This document shows positions 18,446-28,000 of a stretch of DNA of 64,000 nucleotides, in pieces. How positions within the stretch are numbered: position 1 is the stretch's first letter; each line of letters begins with the position of its first letter. The stretch spans positions 2,202,424-2,266,423 of the forward strand of contig JAHBUP010000001.1 of assembly GCA_019638015.1 (NCBI GenBank), read 5' to 3'. The stretch comes from Melioribacteraceae bacterium. Lineage in GTDB: Bacteria; Bacteroidota; Ignavibacteria; Ignavibacteriales; Melioribacteraceae. Under the pieces are notes generated by a model, which did no database searches, was not told the DNA's origin, and saw only the letters and a program-made list of their open reading frames with translations. The translations under genes were made by a program, and so were the position numbers.

Positions 18446-19090
18446 TTAATTGGTAAAAAATGGATTGTGAATTCTTTCAAATCCGATAGTACTCTCAGAC
18501 TCATGCCCGGGATAAATTGTAACTTCATCTGGCAGGGTAAATAAATTATTTGTTATCGAATCAATAAGTTGTTCATAATTTCCACCCCAGAGGTCGGTTC
18601 GACCTATGCTACCATGAAATAATACGTCCCCTGTAATGCAAATTTTTGCTTCTTCAGAGTATAAGCATACTTCACCGGGTGTATGGCCGGGGGTTTCTAT
18701 AACCTTTAATAAAAAATTACCAAGTGTAATTTCAGAACTTTTACTCAAATTAAAATCGGGTTTTGGTGATCGCTCAAATGGAATTCCGAATGAAGATGCT
18801 TGTTCTTCCATCATATCTAAAAGAAATAGATCCCTTTGAGGAGCATAATAATTGGGGTTAAATTTTTCCTTAATGAATTTATTGCCAAAGATATGATCTA
18901 TATGACAATGAGTATTGAGAAGATATTTTACAGTTATTTTTTTTGATTCGATAAAATTCACCAGAGTTTCTTTTTCATCATCATCAAAACAACCAGGATC
19001 AATTATTGCAGATTCTTTTGAACCCTCATCCCACAAAATATATGTATTTTCAAAAAATGGATTGAATACAAACCGTTTTATTTTTAGCAT
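18446..19090 (-). CDS. MBL-fold metallo-hydrolase (glyoxalase II-like)
   Basis: A 214-residue metallo-beta-lactamase-fold enzyme with the zinc motif H-C-H-I-D-H at residues 61-66, a second metal ligand region T-P-G-H-T-P-G-E-V around 133-141, G-D-V-L-F near 155 and Y-P-G-H-E-S near the C terminus. These are the features of the hydroxyacylglutathione-hydrolase-like branch that splits thioesters of small molecules. Substrate unknown. Its start codon overlaps the aroC stop codon (TAATG), so the two are co-translated, although their functions have no evident link. Confidence 0.85.
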   Translation of the reverse strand: MLKIKRFVFNPFFENTYILWDEGSKESAIIDPGCFDDDEKETLVNFIESKKITVKYLLNTHCHIDHIFGNKFIKEKFNPNYYAPQRDLFLLDMMEEQASSFGIPFERSPKPDFNLSKSSEITLGNFLLKVIETPGHTPGEVCLYSEEAKICITGDVLFHGSIGRTDLWGGNYEQLIDSITNNLFTLPDEVTIYPGHESESTIGFERIHNPFFTN

Positions 19091-20301
19091 TATTTCCTAA
19101 AATTATTTTGAATTCTTTTGAAGTAATTTTTAGTAAAAGCGCTGTAATTATCATGAATCTCTTCCATAGAATTACCCCCAAACTTTTCAATAAAATATTT
19201 TGCTATAACCCAAGCAGCCATAGCTTCCCCTATAACCGCACACGCCGGAACCGCAACAAAATCGCTTCTTTCCCTTCGAGCTTCCACACTTTTCATGGAA
19301 GATAAATCAACACTTTGAATCGGCGTCATTAATGTAGAAATTGGTTTCATAGCACCACGAATTATTATCGGCATTCCGGTAGAAATCCCGCCTTCAATTC
19401 CACCGGCATTATTGGTCTTACGAATAAAGTTTTTTTCTTTCAGCAATATTTCATCATGAACTTGAGAGCCAAATAAATTTGCCGATTCAAAACCTAGCCC
19501 AATTTCAACACCTTTTACAGCCTGAATAGATAAAATTGCTTGTCCTAGTTCTGCTTCCAATCTTGTGTCATATTGTTCAAAACTTCCCAATCCAACAGGA
19601 AGGCCGGTAACCACTACATAAAAAGTTCCGCCTAAAGTGTCCCCCATCTTTTTTGCTTTTTTAATTTTATTAATTATCCTTTTTTCTTGTTCAGTATCAA
19701 GAACTCTAACAGAACTTTTATCAGCTAACGTTGCTAATTTTTCACCGGTTATTTTTGTTGAATTAGGTTTATTGAAAAGATTATCGATAAAATTATTTTT
19801 GGGGAATATCCCGCCAATATTTTCAACATAACTACCAACCTCAATTCCAAAATCTCTCAAGAATTTCTTTGCTATAGAACATGCCGCAACCCGAGCAGCT
19901 GTTTCTCTTGCACTAGATCGATCAATTGAATTTCTGATATCATCGAAATTGTATTTTATTGAGCCAACTAAATCGGCATGCCCGGGACGAGGAATTGTAA
20001 TTTTTTCTGTTTTTGATATAGGAATACCTGCAGTCATTTTATCTGTCCAGTTTTCCCAATCACGATTCTTAATCAATAAAGAAATAGGTGATCCCATGGT
20101 TTTTGTAAAACGAACTCCGGATAATATTTCCGCACTATCGGTTTCAATCTTCATTCTTAATCCACGACCATAACCAGCCTGTCTTCTTTTTAATTGCTGA
20201 TTAATGTACTCTTCAGTTATAGTGAGATTTGATGGAAAACCGGAAACTAAAGCAACCAATGCTTTACCGTGCGATTCACCTGCTGTTTGAAATTTGATCA
20301 T
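19090..20301 (-). CDS. aroC: Chorismate synthase
   Basis: A 403-residue enzyme for the last shikimate-pathway step, conversion of 5-enolpyruvylshikimate-3-phosphate to chorismate with reduced FMN. It has the family signatures G-E-S-H-G-x-A-L near the N terminus, the central R-P-G-H-A-D and S-S-A-R-E-T-A-x-R-V-A, and D-x-x-x-V-x-A-R-R-E-R-S-D-x-x-x-V-P-A near the C terminus. The length fits the bacterial enzyme. It follows the degP terminator and heads a two-gene unit with the MBL hydrolase. Confidence 0.96.
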   Translation of the reverse strand: MIKFQTAGESHGKALVALVSGFPSNLTITEEYINQQLKRRQAGYGRGLRMKIETDSAEILSGVRFTKTMGSPISLLIKNRDWENWTDKMTAGIPISKTEKITIPRPGHADLVGSIKYNFDDIRNSIDRSSARETAARVAACSIAKKFLRDFGIEVGSYVENIGGIFPKNNFIDNLFNKPNSTKITGEKLATLADKSSVRVLDTEQEKRIINKIKKAKKMGDTLGGTFYVVVTGLPVGLGSFEQYDTRLEAELGQAILSIQAVKGVEIGLGFESANLFGSQVHDEILLKEKNFIRKTNNAGGIEGGISTGMPIIIRGAMKPISTLMTPIQSVDLSSMKSVEARRERSDFVAVPACAVIGEAMAAWVIAKYFIEKFGGNSMEEIHDNYSAFTKNYFKRIQNNFRK

Positions 20302-20331
20302 AATTATCTTTGTGAAATTTGCGGCAAATAT

Positions 20332-20361
20332 AAAAAAAAAGCGCCCAAATATGGGCGCTTT
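20332..20361 (-). terminator. Strong rho-independent terminator after degP
   Basis: The nine-pair GC-rich stem AAAGCGCCC/GGGCGCTTT (20338-20346 and 20353-20361) with a six-base loop is followed on the minus strand by an uninterrupted run of T. It lies 14 bases past the degP stop and closes the long minus-strand gene string. Confidence 0.92.
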
Positions 20362-20374
20362 GAAAATTTAATTT

Positions 20375-21868
20375 TTAATTTGGGATATCGATGCCCACTA
20401 AACGTGAGGTGCCTTCAGAATTTACTACCCGTAATAAGACCGCATCCCCTTTTTTATTATTTATGATTTCTTCAAGATCTCCTGCTGACTCAATTGGTTT
20501 TCTATCTGCAGCCACAATAGCCCAGCCCGCACCTAAACCTTGTTTAAATGCCCGGCCATAATTTTTTGTCTCGGTAATCAAAACTCCGTTTTCAACTTTA
20601 TATTCTTTAAGTTCGGCACTCGACATATTTTTAACTGTCATCCCAATATTTTCAAAATTAATTTCTTTTGAGTCGAGATTTTTACCCTTATTATTTTTGG
20701 AGAGTTCACTAACTGGTTTAACATCTGGTTCATCTTTTGATTTTAATGTAACATAACGTTCAATGTTTTTACCATCACGGAAGATTGTTAATTTAACGGA
20801 ATATCCAGCTCTCTTCGCAGCAACATATGATTGAAGCTGATTTGGTTGATTAACTTCTAGCTCATCAATCTTAAGAATAATATCTCCCTCTTTAATATCT
20901 TCATTTGAAGCGGCACCGCCTTTAACAACGTCTTGAACCATCACACCTTTTGGTTCTTTAAGTCCAACAGCTTTTGCGGTTTGAGGATCAACTTCCGAAA
21001 TACTAACACCAATATAGCCTCTGCTGATTTTACCATTTGCGATTAGATCGTTTGCCACTGATTTTGCAAGATTAATAGGAATGGCAAATCCATACCCAAT
21101 ATAAGTTTGTGAAAAACCATTAGTTGCAATTGCTGAATTTACTCCAATCACAGCACCATTCAGGTCGACCAACGCCCCTCCACTATTACCCGGATTTATT
21201 GCGGCATCTGTTTGAATAAAATCTTCGACAGCGTATTGATCTCTATTTATATTAATATTTCTACTCTTAGCACTCACAATTCCGGCAGTAACTGTCGAGG
21301 CTAAAGATAATGGGTTTCCAATTGCCATAACCCACTGCCCAACTTTAATTTTATCCGAATCACCCAGATATGCTACATTTAATTTTTTGCCATCAATTTT
21401 AATAACAGCCAAATCAGTCAACGGATCATTACCAATTACTGTAGCGTCAAATTGTCTTTTATCCTGAAGTGTAACAGTAACTGACTTTGCATTTTCAACC
21501 ACATGATTATTAGTCAATATATAACCATCATCAGAGATTATAATGCCACTGCCGCCTCCTTGTTGTTCTCTCGGTGCATTATCTTTAAAGTCAAAAAAGA
21601 AATGGAAAGGATTTTTTTCCGGAGCTCTAGATGTTGAAACAACGGCGATTTGAACAATTGATGGGGTAACTTTTTCGGCAACTTCAACAAATGCGTTATT
21701 GAATGCTGCGGCATCTGCGTTTAACTGTTCTACAGGTGGAGTATCTGCCCCAATTTTTATATCTGCATACGAGGGACGCACTAATCCAAATCCCGAAACC
21801 AGTACGGCTCCAAAAACGATTCCGATAATAATTAGTCCGGCGGTTCCTAAAATACTTTTTGTTTTCAT
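20375..21868 (-). CDS. degP: DegP/HtrA-type periplasmic serine protease
   Basis: A 497-residue envelope protease/chaperone with an N-terminal membrane anchor or signal segment (residues 5-30), a trypsin-like domain and two PDZ domains (about 285-380 and 410-495). The catalytic triad is intact: H122 in T-N-N-H-V-V, D152 in D-P-L-T-D-L-A-V, and S229 in N-P-G-N-S-G-G. These proteases degrade misfolded periplasmic and outer-membrane proteins. The gene follows recO with a 19-base gap and ends at a strong terminator. Confidence 0.94.
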   Translation of the reverse strand: MKTKSILGTAGLIIIGIVFGAVLVSGFGLVRPSYADIKIGADTPPVEQLNADAAAFNNAFVEVAEKVTPSIVQIAVVSTSRAPEKNPFHFFFDFKDNAPREQQGGGSGIIISDDGYILTNNHVVENAKSVTVTLQDKRQFDATVIGNDPLTDLAVIKIDGKKLNVAYLGDSDKIKVGQWVMAIGNPLSLASTVTAGIVSAKSRNININRDQYAVEDFIQTDAAINPGNSGGALVDLNGAVIGVNSAIATNGFSQTYIGYGFAIPINLAKSVANDLIANGKISRGYIGVSISEVDPQTAKAVGLKEPKGVMVQDVVKGGAASNEDIKEGDIILKIDELEVNQPNQLQSYVAAKRAGYSVKLTIFRDGKNIERYVTLKSKDEPDVKPVSELSKNNKGKNLDSKEINFENIGMTVKNMSSAELKEYKVENGVLITETKNYGRAFKQGLGAGWAIVAADRKPIESAGDLEEIINNKKGDAVLLRVVNSEGTSRLVGIDIPN

Positions 21869-21887
21869 TTTTCCTCCAATATTTTTA

Positions 21888-22622
21888 TCACATTTTTAAG
21901 GAATTTAAACCCTTGAATTCTCTAACGTTATTTATTAAAAATCTCTCTAAGATATTGATGAGTCGTGAAATATCTATTTGAGAGATATTAGATACGTTTT
22001 TTTTTTGGCTTAGACACAAAAGAAAATTAAAAAGTTCCGAATTCAATTCTACATTTGTAATTCTATCTTGACGGCATTCGGCGCAGACAATTCCTTGATC
22101 ATAGATATATGAAATACTTTCCCCTTCCAAAATCTTTCTATTGCAAATACTACACTCTTCCAGTTGAAACTCATATCCAATCTCTTTGATAAAGAAAAGC
22201 ATATATCTTAAAAACAATACTGATTCATCTTCAGGTCCATTTTCTATAAGTTTAAGTATCTTAATAGTTCCTTCGAATAACCGTTTATTCGGATCATGCT
22301 CAACAGTTAGCGCAGAGATCAATTCAACTACTGCAAGCGCATATTTTAGCTTATCATAATTGTCTTTTGTCTTTCGAAAATGATTGATCAAGTCAATATC
22401 AGATATCAATTGAATTTCTCGTGTGTGCTTATTATACAAAACTATATTAAGATGATTTAGGATGTCTACAGTTTTACCATATTTTGATTTTGGACTTTTA
22501 GCTCCTTTAATTATTCCGGAAATTCTGCCCAGGTCCCGGGTATAGAAATGCGCAATCCGGCTTGTCTCACCAAATTCTATTTTTTTTAGAACTATCGCTT
22601 CTGTTTTTAATATTTCAGACAT
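21888..22622 (-). CDS. recO: DNA repair protein RecO
   Basis: A 244-residue protein with the RecO layout: an N-terminal OB fold starting T-E-A-I-V-L-K, with E-F-G-E-T-S-R-I and a G-x-I-K-G-A segment, and a helical domain with a four-cysteine zinc site, C-S-I-C at about 158-161 and C-A-E-C about 20 residues later. RecO works with RecF and RecR to load RecA on SSB-coated gaps. It overlaps the mtnA gene by eight bases. Confidence 0.92.
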   Translation of the reverse strand: MSEILKTEAIVLKKIEFGETSRIAHFYTRDLGRISGIIKGAKSPKSKYGKTVDILNHLNIVLYNKHTREIQLISDIDLINHFRKTKDNYDKLKYALAVVELISALTVEHDPNKRLFEGTIKILKLIENGPEDESVLFLRYMLFFIKEIGYEFQLEECSICNRKILEGESISYIYDQGIVCAECRQDRITNVELNSELFNFLLCLSQKKNVSNISQIDISRLINILERFLINNVREFKGLNSLKM

Positions 22623-23619
22623 GATTAAAGTTGTATGGTGCTGAATAAATATTGCTCTCGGTTATTATGCCTGTTATAAGATTACAGGGTGTTACATCAA
22701 ATGCGGGGGTAAATGCGTGATAGTGATCAAGAGTGATTCTGTGATCATTTATTGAATTAATCTCTGATTTGTCTCTTTCTTCTATTAAAATATCATTTCC
22801 AGTGCTACATTTTTTATCAATTGTAGTTGAAGGAGCAGCAATATAAAACGGGATATTATGAAATGAGCAAAGTACTGCAAGGTTATAAGTCCCTATTTTA
22901 TTTGCGGAATCTCCATTGGCGGCAATTCTGTCTGCTCCTGTAATCACAATATCCACCAATTTATTTTTGAAGAGGAATGCCGCGGTCGAATCGGTAATTA
23001 TTTTAAACGGAATTCCCTCTTCTGCAAGCTCGAATGCCGTTAATCTTGAGCCTTGAAATAATGGTCTGGTTTCATCAGCGTAAACAATTTCAACAAGATT
23101 ATTTTGAAATGCTTTTTTAATCACATTTAGTGCTGTTCCACCGCCGCCGGTAGCGAGTGCACCGGTGTTGCAGTGTGTTATGATTCTCATTTTCTTAGTA
23201 AATAATTTTAATCCTGTTTCAGCAATTCCATCGCAGAGAGCTATATCCTCATTATGAATCTTTATTGCCTCCTCTAGTAATACATTATAACTTAGCTCAT
23301 GATTTCTATTCTCTGCTAATTTTTTCATTCGATCAATCGCGTAAAAAAGATTGACCGCAGTCGGTCTAGTTTTAGCTATTCTTTTGTATGCAGTATAGAA
23401 TTTATTTTCAATTTCAGTAGCAACGTTTTTTACTGAGAGAGCAAGTGCATAGGCGGCAGCAATACCAATTGCCGGGGCACCTCGTACCGATAATCTTTCG
23501 ATTGCAGATGCTATAATTTCATAATCATCGGTAATAATATATTCAACACTAAAGGGAAGCTTAATTTGATCAAGAATATGAAGATAACCTTCTTTAAAAT
23601 GCAATGCTTCAATATTCAT
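22615..23619 (-). CDS. mtnA: S-methyl-5-thioribose-1-phosphate isomerase (MtnA/eIF2B-like)
   Basis: A 334-residue enzyme of the aIF2B/MtnA family that isomerises methylthioribose-1-phosphate to methylthioribulose-1-phosphate in methionine salvage. It has the family blocks I-E-R-L-S-V-R-G-A-P-A-I-G-I-A-A, T-H-C-N-T-G-A-L-A containing the catalytic Cys, E-T-R-P-L-x-Q-G, and G-A-D-R-I-A-A-N-G-D containing the catalytic Asp. The ATG at 23619 directly follows the PfkB stop (TAACATG); an in-frame TTG at 23652 would overlap that gene and is less likely. The neighbouring sugar kinase suggests a salvage pair. Confidence 0.92.
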   Translation of the reverse strand: MNIEALHFKEGYLHILDQIKLPFSVEYIITDDYEIIASAIERLSVRGAPAIGIAAAYALALSVKNVATEIENKFYTAYKRIAKTRPTAVNLFYAIDRMKKLAENRNHELSYNVLLEEAIKIHNEDIALCDGIAETGLKLFTKKMRIITHCNTGALATGGGGTALNVIKKAFQNNLVEIVYADETRPLFQGSRLTAFELAEEGIPFKIITDSTAAFLFKNKLVDIVITGADRIAANGDSANKIGTYNLAVLCSFHNIPFYIAAPSTTIDKKCSTGNDILIEERDKSEINSINDHRITLDHYHAFTPAFDVTPCNLITGIITESNIYSAPYNFNHV

Positions 23620-23620
23620 G

Positions 23621-24529
23621 TTAGCTAAAGCTTGAAAGATTTCTAAACTCAATATATCTGTTGTGGATTTCTAAAAAGCTCAAATCCTCCAATCCTTTTG
23701 TACTAAATTTTTCAACACAAAATGAAGCCATTACGCTACCATAAATTACAGCGCGTTTTAGATTGTCGAATGAGAAATCGCGGTTTTTATGCAGATAGCC
23801 GGTAAATCCGCCGGCAAAAGCATCCCCCGCGCCGGTAGGATCAAATATATTTTCCATTGGATAAGCCGGGGCTGAAAAAATTGTATCCTCGCCAAATAAT
23901 AATGCGCCATGTTCCCCTTTTTTAATAATAAGGTATTTTGGACCCATGTTGGAAATAATTTTTGCAGCTTTGATTAAATTTGGTTCGTTTGATAACAAGC
24001 GCGCTTCCGAATCATTAATGATTAAAACATCCACTCGTTTTAATACTTTTAACAATTCATTTTTTGATCGGTCAATCCAAAAATTCATAGTATCACAAAC
24101 AGTAAACTTTGGTGCGATAAGTTGATCCAAAACGCTCAATTGCAGTTCCGGCGCGATATTCCCGAGTATAACAATACTACTCTTTTTCTTCTTTTCAGGA
24201 ATGATAGGATTAAATTTTTCGAATACATTTAAATCAGTGAATAATGAATCACGGACATTTAAGTCATAGTGATAACGGCATCCATATCTAAAAGTTTTTG
24301 CTCCTTCAACAATCTGCAATCCTTCTAAATCTATATTATGTTTTTCCAGCATTGTTATGTGATCTTGAGAAAAATCATTACCAACTACCCCCACAATTGA
24401 AACCGGGCCGGAGAAATAACTGGAAGCCAATGATATGTAAGTTGTAGATCCCCCGAGTGCATTTTCAATTTTATCGAAGGGCGTTTCGATATCATCAAGA
24501 CCAATAGAGCCAACGACTAATAATCCCAC
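23621..24529 (-). CDS. PfkB-family carbohydrate/nucleoside kinase
   Basis: A 302-residue ribokinase-fold enzyme. It has the N-terminal G-S-I-G-x-D segment, L-G-G-S-T-T-Y around 29-35, and the C-terminal catalytic signature D-P-T-G-A-G-D-A-F-A-G-G around 237-248, in which the second Asp is the general base. The family phosphorylates sugars or nucleosides at a hydroxymethyl group. The substrate is not evident. The gene is separated from mtnA by a single base, so methylthioribose, ribose or a nucleoside are reasonable candidates by context only. Confidence 0.83.
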   Translation of the reverse strand: MGLLVVGSIGLDDIETPFDKIENALGGSTTYISLASSYFSGPVSIVGVVGNDFSQDHITMLEKHNIDLEGLQIVEGAKTFRYGCRYHYDLNVRDSLFTDLNVFEKFNPIIPEKKKKSSIVILGNIAPELQLSVLDQLIAPKFTVCDTMNFWIDRSKNELLKVLKRVDVLIINDSEARLLSNEPNLIKAAKIISNMGPKYLIIKKGEHGALLFGEDTIFSAPAYPMENIFDPTGAGDAFAGGFTGYLHKNRDFSFDNLKRAVIYGSVMASFCVEKFSTKGLEDLSFLEIHNRYIEFRNLSSFS

Positions 24530-24551
24530 GTTAATCCTCTTATTTATTTCT

Positions 24552-25028
24552 TTATAAATTTTTATCTGTTAAATCAATTTCCACAAATTGAAAGAATGAA
24601 TTCTGATTTATAAAATACTCATTAATAATTTCTACCGATTTTCTTTGACCAGGCCATGCTAATAATTTCTGAGCTTCTTCTTTGCAAGCCCATCTGTATT
24701 CAATATGTTCATCGGAGAGTTTAACAATTGCGTCATTTCTAACTTGAGCGGCAAAAACCGGAATCAAACACATCTCATCTTTTTGAAAAGAGTAGAATGA
24801 ATTAACATTTGGTACAACCCAAAATTTATCAGCCATCAATCCAGTTTCCTCTTTAATTTCCCGAAGAGCAGTTTGGAATGCCTTTTCATTCTGTTCAATT
24901 GATCCGGTAACCATCTGCCAAATATTGGGATATAATTGATCTACCGATCTCTTTAATAGTAAAAACTCAATTTCACTTTCTTGTTTACGAAATATATGTG
25001 CTTCAATAAGTTTAGAATCGATTATCAT
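24552..25028 (-). CDS. NUDIX hydrolase
   Basis: A 158-residue protein with a complete NUDIX box (G-x5-E-x7-R-E-x-x-E-E-x-G-L at residues 42-64), which binds magnesium and cleaves nucleoside diphosphates linked to another group. The region before the box, W-Q-M-V-T-G, resembles the NudB-like (dihydroneopterin triphosphate pyrophosphatase) subgroup, but this is a tentative reading. It sits between the large outer-membrane protein and the PfkB kinase with gaps of 4 and 22 bases. Confidence 0.85.
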   Translation of the reverse strand: MIIDSKLIEAHIFRKQESEIEFLLLKRSVDQLYPNIWQMVTGSIEQNEKAFQTALREIKEETGLMADKFWVVPNVNSFYSFQKDEMCLIPVFAAQVRNDAIVKLSDEHIEYRWACKEEAQKLLAWPGQRKSVEIINEYFINQNSFFQFVEIDLTDKNL

Positions 25029-25032
25029 ATCA

Positions 25033-28000
25033 TTAAAAAAAGGCTCGTGCTTCGGCTCTAAAAGTATTTATTACTCTACCTTTACCCTGAAGTCTGCCAT
25101 CATAGTTAACTGATGTTTGAATTAATTCAGAAATTCTGAAATCGAAAAAAGCTCTCCAAAAATAGTTTTTTCCAACGACATTTCCTTTGGTTATTTCGAA
25201 AGGAAGAACATCTAATTTGTTATTAGAGTTGAGTTCATTCCTCTCCAATTCAATTCGTAATCTTCCAATTTCTTCCAGTGAAAAAGTATACCGGAGTGTC
25301 TGAGAATTTTGTGAGACTAATGATGCTACAATCGGAAAGTTATCCTTAATTTCTCCAACATTTAATTTTAGACCAACTTCATACTTTCTTGATGGACGGT
25401 ATGAAAAATCCGCAACAAGTTCATTCTTATTAATTAATCGCGCCCTTCCACTACTAATTGGAGCGGTTAGATTATCTGTAGTATTTATAAAATCGGTCTG
25501 AGTATTGAACTCCTCTATGAGCCTGAACCTTACTCGCAAACTTTTTTCTTTAAAGTAACCTTTTTCATTACCTCCACTATACTGGTTAAGCGTTTTTCGC
25601 TGCTGAAAACGCATTCTAACCGAAAACTCATTATTCGTTTGGAATAGATTAAAATCCTGCTGGAAAACCTGGCTGCCTCTAATAGTAGTTGAATCGCTTA
25701 AAAAAGTAGAGAGTTTTAATAAATAAATATTTGAGGTGACCGGATCTTTACTATTCTCTTCAATCCGCCATGAAGTTTCCGATGATAGCGGACTTAAAAT
25801 TGCACTCCATAAATTATTGGACTTGGTGATTCTATTAAAATCTAATTTCCATCTGGTATTTCCTTTCAAATCCATTACTGGATAAAGTTTATCGGACGGA
25901 ATTGTAACCAATGCATAGTCCCCTTCATACAGTGTGAGCTGAAATTCATTTTCTTCCGGAATACCATTGTTGTTTAGATCTCCCAAATAAATATAATTTC
26001 CACTGCCCTTGGGAACACGGACAAATATTTTTTCTAAACGAGCTGTTTGTTCTGATGAAGCTTGATAATATATATCACCGATTATAAAGTTATTGAATAG
26101 TGTTAACCTGTTCTGCGTTTGCAAAAGGATTGTTTCACTATCCCGGTAACCTTGTTCAACAAATGGCTTAGTAAAGTCCTTCTTTCTGAATGTAATTGAT
26201 ATGCTGTTGGAAATTTCATTAATTAATCTGAACTGCCCTTGTATTCCCCACAGAAAAGATTTTGATTGTTTCTGTAATTCGTTATTTAGTGGAAACCATT
26301 CATCCCTCAATGAAAATGTTGTTTTTAATTCTACACCTTTTAATGAAACAATCTCAACAAATGGTTTTATCTCGGAGAAACGAAATGAAGTAATAGCTGT
26401 TTTCCCATCAATATTGGAATCGTTTTTATAATCATATAAAAATTCAATACCAGGTTTAATATGCCAGAAAGAATAATAAAATGACCCGTTCTGTTTATTC
26501 CAATTTGAAAGATTATTACCCGAAGCTGAACTCACGTAATCAATTTCATAGTTAAAACCATAATTCTTCTCTTTAATGAAATTAACTCTTGTCGAATATC
26601 GATCAGCACTAAACTGTTCCCCTTGTTTTATATAACCATATTTTGAATCGATATTAAAATTATTTATAGGTTTGTAATTAAAGGATAGTTCTCTCAATAT
26701 TTGGTTGCCAGTATTAGCTAAGTCCAAATTATAATTTCGATTAAATTCCACATTATCAACTCGGTCCAATGAAGAATAACTATCCTCAATAAATCTATCT
26801 TTAATTTGAGCACTAATTCTTCCTAAATTATTTCCAAATAAATTTAACTCATGTGGAAGTATCTCAAACAAAAATAACCGGGCATAACCATAATTATCAT
26901 TATCATCTAGATTAGATATTGTATTTTTATCGAATGAACTTCCCGATAGATCAAGTGACAACTTTATATTTTCGGTTAATTGACTATTTATAGTAAGGTT
27001 AGCAATTTGTTTTAATTGCGGCATTGGTAAAAATATTACGGGCAGATAATTCCCTTTCCTTAATCCCGCAAATTTATAGACTCCTAAACTTTCTTTAATA
27101 TAATCTCCTGCTCCTTCACCGACAAATGTGAAAGTTATATTATAAATTGAGTTTATATTTGATGGCGAATAAACATAATAGGTATGCCTCGTATTTTCCA
27201 AAAGAGTATCCACCTTATAGTAATTACCTAATGATTTTCCCAATGAATCCAAAGGTGCAATAGTTACTCCACTTTTTGATGTCCTCAATCTGTCATCTCC
27301 GGCATTCTTCAGAATTGAATTATCTTCCTCAGTGAACGCAAAATCGATCGGATTATTTTCATCATCGCCATCTCTATAAAAAGAAAGATTGATACCCAAT
27401 TTTTTATTTAGAAAAAGTGAATTAGTATTGGCGCCTATAAAGTTTCTTTTAAAACTCTGATCTGTATATTCGAAATCAATCGTAATTCTGCTTGCTGATG
27501 TTATAAGTCTCTTTGGAGTGAATGTTACTTCTGAATTAGAATAATCAATAGTATAATCATTGTTTTCACCTCTTCTCAATTGTTCGCCATCTAAAAATAC
27601 TTTTTCACTTCCGGCAATTATTATAATGTTTCTTTCATTATTACTTCCATATAATCTATAGGGACCTTGGTTGCCGTCGCTCCCCAAAAAATTATTACTG
27701 TTGTATTTCCCTTTTGACCCGGCAATGGCAACAGAACCAGAATGTTCTTCAAAAATGAACTCTCCTTTAAGACCTTGAAGCTTTCTGTTAATTTTCGAGA
27801 ACTCACCACTGCCAATATTATAATCATAATCACCAAATGTACCGGCCGCATTTGGGTGCCGGAGTTCAATGAATACTTTATCCAATTCATCAAGTGTTTC
27901 TGTAGAGCCCTCTGGTTGGATAGGAGTATTTTCATCTGTCAATGCTGCTACAATTGTAATATCGTCGGCTAATTTTCCATTCAATTGTAATCGAAGACCA

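Noticed and set aside
22615..23652. mtnA starting at TTG 23652
   Set aside because: It would overlap the PfkB gene by 32 bases; the ATG at 23619 immediately after the PfkB stop gives the usual N terminus.
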